Source: Physcia stellaris (Eukaryota > Ascomycota > Lecanoromycetes > Caliciales > Physciaceae). Taken from it: a DNA stretch of 64,000 nucleotides. The DNA is taken from the NCBI GenBank assembly GCA_018902385.1, contig JABSSW010000015.1, positions 620,001 through 684,000 on the forward strand. Direction: 5' to 3'. A program made the translations under genes and the position numbers. The notes beneath the pieces are model-generated. The model saw only the letters and a list, made by a program, of their open reading frames with translations, had not been told where the DNA came from and searched no databases. This document shows, in pieces, positions 57,421-64,000 of the stretch (its first letter is position 1; every line of letters begins with the position of its first letter).

Positions 57421-57707
57421 CCCGATCCTGAAGCGACCGTCACATGTTGATCGTACTAATCTGAAAGGCTTCAAGGTCCGTGGATCCTATAGAAGCGGCT
57501 GGCCTTGCTCTTGCCATTCATCATGTCAGAAATGCCCTCTCAAGTCAAGTTAGAGACCTAGCGAGCTGTGAAACTGAAACTTTAGGATCTTTATCTGCCA
57601 GCAATACCATTAGTAGGCTATACATACTTGCCGAGTGCTACGACATCCATGACCTCTGCAATGTTGCAATACACGCCATCCTCATCAAATTGCGGGCTAC
57701 GAACTAG
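57421..57707 (+). pseudogene. Decayed BTB/POZ-domain gene fragment
   Basis: At 57421-57447 the plus strand reads PDPEATVTC, the usual opening of small fungal BTB domains, but a stop follows at once. GFKVRG-like coding follows in a nearby frame, and at about 57600-57707 ISRLYILAECYDIHDLCNVA resembles the end of the BTB fold (xLYVLADKYDIxxLxN). The middle of the domain cannot be read in one frame, and no intron of normal length joins the pieces. I read it as a broken relic of a host BTB gene. It is small, and the match is from memory, so confidence is modest. Confidence 0.45.
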
Positions 57708-58485
57708 ATACTATATGAGTATCTGCATATAGTGTATGCTAGAAGGCATGATACCTCTCTGCTGGCAAGATTTTCTATCCAAAGTCTTGCACGCTAGGTT
57801 GCAGATCCCATATCCACTCAATCAGCGAGCCGGAAAAACACGCCTCGGAATCTCGAAGTACAAAAATGGCGCGAAAAGGCATTGTGCATTTAGTCTGAGC
57901 CATGTGGTCTTATTCTTGTATCACGATAATGTCATCGTTGAGCTAAGCGTAGCTCTCAGAGGCCAGAAAAAGGAAAGAAGTCTTGATCAGAACTTGTTGA
58001 CGGGGCTCAGGAGATGGGATTCAGTAAGTCAGTGATTCTGAGCCAGTTCTGATCAAAAATGCCTCGTAGAATCTCTATTTCAGATAGTGTGAGAAGGATC
58101 CACAATCTTGATCTCATTCAAACTTCTTCCGCACATGGCAAATTTACTTAATTCTCTACTTGACCAATGACGTATACATCTGCCGTTCACAATTGAGATG
58201 TCTCAGGCGTGAAGGTTTGATGGTTTCTGGGCGGTAAGCAACGAAACCACGCAGTCATGAATGAATCCGAACGAGTTAGCATCGAGCACAGTTTCTTTTA
58301 TAAAACAGAAACCGAGGGGACGCTGCTGCTCTCCTATAAGGTTCGATATGGAGATCGAATCATCTACTGCTTTCTACAGAGGTACCTTGAATCCACTACA
58401 ATACAGGGGCAAAGGCAGATGAGGTGTCGCTAAACGAATCACAGAGGATCTTCTCGATACCTATCTTACCTGGGCTTGTCCCATT

Positions 58486-59676
58486 TTACACGCCAGCCTC
58501 CACTGGAGGGATATCTAGGTTCCAATCGATCTCACCGTCCTCTCCATATCTCTGTTTCAACCACTCGTTGGTCTTCTTGAAGTGTCCGCAATCGAACTAC
58601 AATAGCAGCCAGTCAGCTTTCTCTGGTCATACCCGGACGCTTCTTTTTAAGAAGCGCAACACAAAGTAAGAAAAATTAGGACTCACAAATCCCCGCGAAG
58701 CACTCAACGGGCTGGGATGCACACTTTGTAATATATGATGTTTCACCTTGTCCACCTTCTTGACCCTTTCTCCAGCTGGCTTGCCCCAAGCCAAGAAAAC
58801 CACCCCCTTCGTCCTACGCTGCGCGACAATATCAATCACCTTCTGCGTGAATCGCTCCCAGCCTTTGCCGGCGTGACTATTTGCTTCATGAGCTCGGACA
58901 GTAAGACACGTATTCAGTAATAGCACGCCGCGATCGGCCCATGGTGTGAGCAGTCCACCGTTCTTGGGAGGAGCTTTGAAGGAGGGGTAGTCCTTCTTTA
59001 GAGCGATGTACATGTTCTTCAGAGAAGGAGGAGCAGGCGTGGGAGCGCGCACGGAGAAGCAAAGACCGTGGGCTTGGTTGATGTTGTGGTAGGGATCTTG
59101 GCCAATGATCACTGCCTTGACCGTGAGAAGCGGAGTATGTCTGGACCTGCAATCCGTCAATACTCAAAGAAAGCACATGTTGACTGAGCAAATCTACCAG
59201 GAATAGACATCCTCGGCCGGTGGAAAGATCGTCTTCCCCGCCTCTCTCTCTCGCTTCAGGAAGCGCTTCAACTCCAGGAACTCCTTGGTCAGGATTTCAT
59301 CCTTCAATACCGCCAACCATGTCTCGTGCAAAGAGTGTATCTCCAAAGCTAGCAAGTCCTTCTGCTCTTGTGAGAGCTTGTCGACCCATGCTTTCTTGTC
59401 GAATTTTTGCGCAGGAACAGGTGCTCCGAGGGTGGAGAAAGCTGAGACAGTAGAGATGGAGGATGGAGGCTGCGGAGGAACGGAGCTCGGCGTTGGTGAG
59501 GACTTGGGGTGTGCACTTGAGTCAGCGTCGTCCTTCACAGCATCGCCTTTGGATATTGGGGAGGAGGCTGGCTGCTTCGGAGCTGCGAAGAAGGAAGTGA
59601 TGGTTGCATTTGCTTTTGGTTTCTTTGAGTCGGAGCCAGCGGCGTCGGCCGCCTTTCGCTTCAAAGACGTCGACAT
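58486..59676 (-). CDS. UNG1: Uracil-DNA glycosylase Ung1
   Basis: Three exons (59676-59198, 59146-58687, 58596-58486) encode 349 residues. Ung1 removes uracil from DNA as the first step of base excision repair. Motif A is VKAVIIGQDPYHNINQAHGL with the catalytic Asp at about 177; GVLLLNTCLTVRAHEANSHA is the uracil-binding Asn region, VVFLAWGKPA follows, and motif B is SVHPSPLSASRGF with the conserved His at about 303. Exon 3 supplies FDCGHFKKTNEWLKQR, which the family needs but the exon 2 frame lacks. The N-terminal 100 residues are disordered and basic (SLKRKAADAA, a nuclear signal), with TITSFFAAPK resembling a PCNA- or RPA-contact motif seen in Ung enzymes. Introns are 51 and 90 bp. UNG1 lies upstream of APN1 on the same strand. 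Confidence 0.95.
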
Positions 59677-60083
59677 CCTGAATATTGAGCGAATGTTGGC
59701 GGCGTACAGTTCTTCTGAGGCACTCGAGGTACTAATTGGGAATATGATGGGTCAAAGCTCATCGGCCCAGGCGCGTCCTGACGCGTCTCGAGACTGAAGT
59801 GCATCCCGGGCCGCCCTCCCCGATGAAGCTGGGTCAAAGCGCTCAACACTCAGACGGGATCGACTCCGATCGAGCGACCTGAGCGCGCGAGATCGTGATA
59901 CAGAAATTGAGAGTTAATACGCCGTAATTCTATCAGCTTGAGCGTCATTGCGCAAATCTATTTATAATTTCTAACCTGGAGATAGGCCACCCATTAAAGG
60001 GTAATTGGGTGGCGGGTAAGGCCTGACGACCATCTGTGACTGGCCAATGAAGTACTTTCCAAACTCGAGTACCTGAAGAGTGA
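59677..60083. other. Intergenic, UNG1 promoter
   Basis: About 400 bases between TLS1 3' end and UNG1 start, with an ACGCGT box at 59781-59786. No gene seen. Confidence 0.45.
59781..59786. promoter_or_regulatory. MluI cell-cycle box (ACGCGT) upstream of UNG1
   Basis: ACGCGT in a TGACGCGTCTC context, 105 bp upstream of the UNG1 start; a GGCGCGTCC near-match lies 10 bp away. UNG1 of budding yeast is known to be cell-cycle regulated through this type of element. Confidence 0.45.
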
Positions 60084-61240
60084 CTACTTCTTCTTTGCCT
60101 TCTCTTGCAACTCTCGCATTGCTGCTCGCGCACTTCGACTTCCTCCAAGCTTTGGTCCTTTGTGACTCTCATCGACGACCCCGGGGCCTGGCTTCTTAGC
60201 TGGCTGCGTAGGCTTTTGTCGTCTTTGCGAGACAGCGTCCATAAATTCGCGCCTGAACTGCTCTGCTATCCGATCGTCGGCTGCTTGATCGTCATTTGCG
60301 AGCTCGATTTCAGGCTCATCGTATATGTCGACTGCGTTGTGTTTAGCAGCCAATTGCATTCAACGATACAGTATGACTCACGCTTGCTTTCTTTCAAAAT
60401 TTCCTCTACAAGCTTGTCTCTCTTGATATCATCGCTGTTCCTTCGCTTTCGACTACGTCGAGGTTTTCCGTCCCTACCCAGTCGTACTTTTCCAGAGTAT
60501 TCCTCTACCTCTGGAGTGCCGTCCTCAAGCCTTCTCTTTGCAGCCTCTGTCCGCGCGATGTTCGTCAAAGTAGCGTCTGGTCCAAGATCGATTTCGTGCA
60601 GCTTCCCTAAAGCAGCAGGTTGTCTTTGCACGGCGGCGTCGATAGTGCCGCTTGCTGACAGTCCACCAAATCCCGCTATATTTGGGTCATGAGATGAGGT
60701 TTGTTGGGTTTGACGACGTCTAGCTAGTTCGGAGTCTATATAAGCCATCCTTGAATTGTTAGCATGTGCATCAATTGATTCAATTAGCATCGGAGATGGT
60801 AAGGCGTACATATGCTGATCGACGTCGGCTACTTGGCCTGTCTGTGGGGCGAAGCGGTCGGCAACGGTCACAAATTTGCTCGTTGTCCCTTCCTCCTCGG
60901 TCGCCAGGTTTGAACTCTGAGGCGCTGGAGGGGCCATACTTGTTGCGACACCTACGTTCGCAAAACCGATTCCGCCCTTCCTCCGCTGTAAGGCTCTCCG
61001 GTGTCGCAAAAGTTCTGCTACCGAGAGCTCGCCGTCCTGATCTCTTGAAGGGTTGGAAACGCCGTTACTATGCCGTACTATCATCTCGTCTAGCGTGAGG
61101 AGTTCTGAGGGAGACGGTGAGGATAATGATTCGGTGGCTTTGGCAATATCTGACACTTCGTCTTCAAGTTGCGCTCGTTTGCGATAGAACTTCCGCTTCT
61201 TGAAGGGTGGGGGCGTACTGGCATCTTGCGTACCCTCCAT
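60084..61240 (-). CDS. TLS1: Tls1/C9orf78 (Hap59) family splicing factor
   Basis: Two exons (61240-60382 and 60331-60084; 50-bp intron) encode 368 residues. The family (hepatocellular carcinoma-associated antigen 59; fission yeast Tls1) binds Brr2 in the spliceosome and affects splicing, including of telomere-related transcripts. Blocks: FKKRKFYRKRA near the start, ELLRHRRALQRRKGGIGFAN, KFVTVADRFAPQTGQVADVD, HMYALPSPMLIESIDAHANN, MAYIDSELARRR, GKLHEIDLGPDATLTNIART and EAAKRRLEDG. Near the splice RKRRNSDDIKRDKLVEEILK and ESKLDIYDEPE are the most family-typical segments. The C-terminal exon continues with an alpha-helical basic tail ending EKAKKK. The start at 61240 is the only suitable ATG. 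Confidence 0.9.
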
Positions 61241-61714
61241 GGTTTGGGTTAATGTCCAGAATATTCAAAGTCCGGAGTTACCTTAGTGAAGGACATGGTT
61301 AAAGGGTAAAGACAGGAGTGTTTGCCAAGCCCTCTAGTTCAGGAGGTGTCGCCTTAAAGTATCGATACACGTATGTTAGCGTGTTTCATCCTCCCGTGGC
61401 GGAAGGAGACCCCTAAACCCCCTGTTGATCCCATACGAGTTGTTCGCATCGACATCCAGATATTCATCAGGTTGATGTGAGCTGTCAGGAACAGATCTCT
61501 CGAATCACCGCCTGGTAGCGAGGCTTGCCTTCTCATTCATTCGTTCAATCAACGCTCGTTCACATCAAGGGTCTTCGTCCTGGACCATAAGGGTCCTCGA
61601 GTCTTCCTTTGTTCCTACCCGCTTTAGCACAGGACTCTCGACATCTCCAACACAGATCTAATCCAGTCCTTCAAGCCAACGATATCAACAGCTTCTCTGA
61701 ATCTAGCCGTCAGC
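61241..61714. promoter_or_regulatory. Divergent promoter, TLS1 / membrane protein
   Basis: A 474-bp region between two divergent genes; no specific sites supported. Confidence 0.4.
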
Positions 61715-62557
61715 ATGGCGATACTTTTGCCGCGCCAGGACCCCTCCCATTTCGCCGCCCATGCAAAGGAGACCCTTAGCAGCTGGGACTCCTGCATGGC
61801 GAAAGCCTACTGCAAATGGCCCGCCATAATCGGTATCATAGTCGCGTCCGTTATTCTTGTCTCTGTCCTTGCCTGCTGCTTCCGCTGTCTCTGCTGTGGT
61901 CTTTCCTTCTGTCCCTGCGGTGGACGCCGAAGCAAGCGCTCGAAATACCCTTCAGGGCCATCTGCTTTCAATCCCGCGCCCTACCAGGGCTATCAGCCAG
62001 CCAACAGCCCTCATGGGTATGCTCCACCGCATTATGCCCAGTTTGACGTCAGTAAGGGCAACAAGATAAACGAGGATTCTCTGCCAGCAATGCCAAGCTG
62101 GGACTCAGCCCAACAGAAGAGGGTATTGGAGGAGGATAATCGTCATGACGATGTCGAGATGGGGAAGATGAAGGAGAAGGCGCCGATGCTGGCTCACCAG
62201 GCGCCTTCACCTACGACCGGCTACGCAGAGATGGGGTCGGACATGCCATACCGGCAACATGGTGCCGAGCAAGGTGGAGATCTTCATGATCCTTATGTTC
62301 CCAACCAAGGCTTGAGTGCATACAGCGGGCCTATGTCTCCGGCGGCCTCCCACCATTACGACTCGCCTAATGATTTTGGGAGACATCCAGCCTCACAGGG
62401 AGGTTACGCGCCATATACTCCGTCAGTCAGCACGAAGTATGAACCAAGTTCCGTTTACGGAGGGCAAGAGACGGGAACGGCGTATCATCCGCAGTCGTAC
62501 GATGCCCAAACCCCCAGTGTTCTGCGGGCCGGACGGCAGGCTGGGCCATCGTTTTAG
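61715..62557 (+). CDS. Single-pass membrane protein with Cys-rich juxtamembrane segment (fibroin-3-related type)
   Basis: An intronless gene of 280 residues. I remember similar filamentous-fungal proteins labelled fibroin-3 related, a name without functional meaning. N-terminal block: AKETLSSWDSCMAKAYCKWP, then one membrane helix IIGIIVASVILVSVLACCF (about 37-57), immediately followed by a Cys-rich patch CFRCLCCGLSFCPCGG, probably palmitoylated. The rest is a Gly-, Pro-, Ser- and Tyr-rich cytosolic tail with repeated PxxYxxY-like motifs and phospho-type sites (PMSPAASHHYDSPNDFGRHP). The most likely site is the plasma membrane, with the tail inside. Function unknown. Divergent from TLS1. Confidence 0.82.
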   Translation: MAILLPRQDPSHFAAHAKETLSSWDSCMAKAYCKWPAIIGIIVASVILVSVLACCFRCLCCGLSFCPCGGRRSKRSKYPSGPSAFNPAPYQGYQPANSPHGYAPPHYAQFDVSKGNKINEDSLPAMPSWDSAQQKRVLEEDNRHDDVEMGKMKEKAPMLAHQAPSPTTGYAEMGSDMPYRQHGAEQGGDLHDPYVPNQGLSAYSGPMSPAASHHYDSPNDFGRHPASQGGYAPYTPSVSTKYEPSSVYGGQETGTAYHPQSYDAQTPSVLRAGRQAGPSF

Positions 62558-62938
62558 GTCATGGCGTTTATCACAGCATTGATTTTTAGCTTCTTAATTA
62601 TTTACTATTGTGTTTGGCTTTCTAGGATGTCTGTGGGTACAGAGATATCACTCGCGATAGTGGCGAATTTCAACACCCATGAAACATAAAGAGGTCCTGG
62701 CTGTCTTCAAGAGTATCAGGACTAATAAGTCAATAGCATTTAGCGGAGTGTCAAAAATATGCCCCTAGGGTATCTAGCTTTTACCAAATCAAGTGATGCC
62801 GCTCCAATATGCAAATATGTAAGGAGAATGCAAACAAGCATTGCTCCAAATTTTCAGAATGAAAACCTTCCGGTATTCTGGGACCGCATCCTCCAATGTC
62901 GACATAAGTTAGAAAAAGGGCAGGGCGGTCTGAAATGC
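62558..62938. other. Intergenic, convergent 3' regions
   Basis: About 380 AT-rich bases between converging genes. A 99-codon plus-strand frame (62759-63058) overlaps the CwfJ gene antisense and is not called. Confidence 0.45.
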
Positions 62939-64000
62939 TCATTCGTCCAGGGAAAAGTCGAACTTTTTGAAAGCAGCCTTGAAGGTCTCGGCGTCCTTCT
63001 GCTCCTCCTGTTCGGTTTGCGGGCAATCCTTCCAATGCGCCCTTACCTCCAAACCTAAAAGTTTCGCCATCACCCTCCGCCCGAACTGCAGGTCAAACCG
63101 CATCTCCTGAGACAACGGCAAAACTAGCGATTTTTCTTTACCCCTTGTCTCACTCGTATCGTCTTCGCTTGAACAGTCGCCATTAGCAGCATCAGCTCCG
63201 TTGGTCTCGCCTTCCTTGGGGCACCAGATCCAGACACGAAAATAGTCGCCCTTCTCGGCGGTGCCGTCGCCTATGTCTTTCGCCTTAAAGGTGGGGTACT
63301 TCTCGTTTTCTGCCTGGACTTTGAATGCTGCTTCGACAAGGCCTTTTTGTATGAGTTCGGCACGCACAGGCAGGAATTGCCAGTGGAAATGGACGCCGTC
63401 GGCGCGACTGATCTCCCATGTGATAGCGCCGATGGAAGAATTAGCTTTATCGATCAACATGCTGTGGAGGGCGCGGCGGTAGCGCTGCATTTCTTTGTAC
63501 GTTGCTGAGCGTACCTCTTGCTCCGAGATACAACCCATAGTCGGGGAATGGGCCAGTGGTATTATCAGTATGTGAGCTGGACAGCCGAGCTGAGGGAAAG
63601 TTGTGGACATTGGAAGAGGGCCCTTCGAGATGGTGAGGTAGCTATCTGATGCAATTGAACTGATAAGATGCGCGGCTAGATTTGGGTTTGAGAGACAAAA
63701 GAAGCATTGCTGAGGGCCGGGCTGGCTACGACGATGAACAGGGCGCTTTTTGGGTCGATAGTGATCTCCTCCGTCGGAGAAGCGAGAAAACGACTGCACA
63801 TCTTCTTGGCGCTGCCGTTTCCTGACATTGAGTGGTGACGCAGTTGTGCCGGGAGTGATTGTAGTTGTTGCGGTAGCGTTTGGGTCGATCGAGAATGCGT
63901 AGAGCCATTTCTGCTTCAGAACACTCTCGAAAGCAGCGAGACTGAGAAAACGTGTAATTGACATTGGGTCTGGCTGTCCATCCTCGGTAAGGTGGAAAAA
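62939..64000 (-). CDS. CwfJ/Cwf19-family protein (Drn1-like), 5' end beyond the window
   Basis: The stop is at 62939-62941 and the frame is open to the right edge, so the gene is partial; about 353 residues are visible. Cwf19/Drn1 family proteins bind spliceosomal lariat introns and assist the debranching enzyme Dbr1. Visible blocks: RFLSLAAFESVLKQKWLYAF (the end of the N-terminal metallophosphatase-like part), CFFCLSNPNLAAHLISSIAS (CwfJ C-terminal domain 1 with its Cys pair), YLTISKGPLP, CPAHILIIPLAHSPTM with the HIT-like His, and WQFLPVRAELIQKGLVEAAF then DYFRVWIWCP (domain 2). The ending SQEMRFDLQFGRRVMAKLLG, RAHWKDCPQTEQEE fits the family. An ATG at 63964 is internal and not the real start. 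Choice between the Cwf19 and Drn1 branches needs the missing part. Confidence 0.85.
   Translation of the reverse strand, partial: FFHLTEDGQPDPMSITRFLSLAAFESVLKQKWLYAFSIDPNATATTTITPGTTASPLNVRKRQRQEDVQSFSRFSDGGDHYRPKKRPVHRRSQPGPQQCFFCLSNPNLAAHLISSIASDSYLTISKGPLPMSTTFPQLGCPAHILIIPLAHSPTMGCISEQEVRSATYKEMQRYRRALHSMLIDKANSSIGAITWEISRADGVHFHWQFLPVRAELIQKGLVEAAFKVQAENEKYPTFKAKDIGDGTAEKGDYFRVWIWCPKEGETNGADAANGDCSSEDDTSETRGKEKSLVLPLSQEMRFDLQFGRRVMAKLLGLEVRAHWKDCPQTEQEEQKDAETFKAAFKKFDFSLDE

Larger units (their letters stand above)
56914..58485. other. 1.57-kb region between APN1 and UNG1
   Basis: Holds the APN1 promoter with an ACGCGT box (56995-57000) and a decayed BTB-like fragment (about 57421-57707), both listed separately. 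The rest shows no gene. Confidence 0.45.

Noticed and set aside
1-64000. tRNA, rRNA, CRISPR arrays, transposons, LTR elements
   Set aside because: No cloverleaf, rRNA block, regular spacer array, transposase or reverse-transcriptase motif, or long terminal repeat was seen by eye; small RNA genes could still be missed.

Overview
The window looks like nuclear DNA of a filamentous ascomycete (Pezizomycotina). Most genes are broken by short introns, usually about 50-100 bp, with GTAAGT/GTATGT-like donors and CTAAC/CTGAC-like branch points. The readable proteins are ordinary fungal housekeeping factors in the order and spacing of a compact fungal chromosome. I would not name a class or species from sequence alone. 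Exon borders below were worked out by hand from reading frames, splice motifs and remembered family motifs; none was checked by a search.

Left part (0-20 kb): a dense block. It holds V-ATPase assembly factor Pkr1, spliceosomal SmD1, the eRF1 methyltransferase Mtq2, succinate dehydrogenase assembly factor SDHAF3, a small Cys-rich protein with a possible CaaX end, a 50-residue membrane microprotein, a zinc-finger protein of unknown role, and a seven-exon amidase divergent from a short-chain dehydrogenase. An ALKBH1-type dioxygenase follows, divergent from the PSTAIRE cyclin-dependent kinase. A calpain-type protease and a four-helix membrane protein close the block.

Middle part (20-33 kb): gene-poor and more accessory in character. 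It has a secreted Cys-containing protein whose reading frame is awkward, then a large NLR-like protein (N-terminal STAND-associated domain, NACHT, ankyrin repeats and three C-terminal C2H2 zinc fingers) flanked by 1.4-1.7 kb gaps. A histidine-phosphatase family protein and a secreted PAN-like glycoprotein with tandem repeats bearing N-glycosylation sequons follow.

Right part (33-64 kb): housekeeping again. It holds a LAMTOR1/Meh1-like lysosomal anchor with an apparent frame break, a BTB protein, a Mam3/CNNM-type membrane protein, two unrecognised nuclear-type proteins, pyroglutamyl peptidase I, the checkpoint kinase Bub1 and Lsm12. Apn1 and Ung1 lie in tandem with a decayed BTB fragment between them. 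Tls1/C9orf78, a single-pass membrane protein and the 3' part of a CwfJ-family gene that runs off the right edge complete the window.

Themes: three DNA-repair genes (ALKBH1, APN1, UNG1) lie in the window, and each has an ACGCGT (MluI cell-cycle box) within about 165 bp upstream of its start. Cell-cycle control (CDK1, BUB1), RNA processing (SmD1, Lsm12, Tls1, CwfJ) and lysosome/vacuole function (Pkr1, Meh1, Mam3) are also represented. I saw no rRNA, tRNA, CRISPR array, or intact transposon or retroelement.
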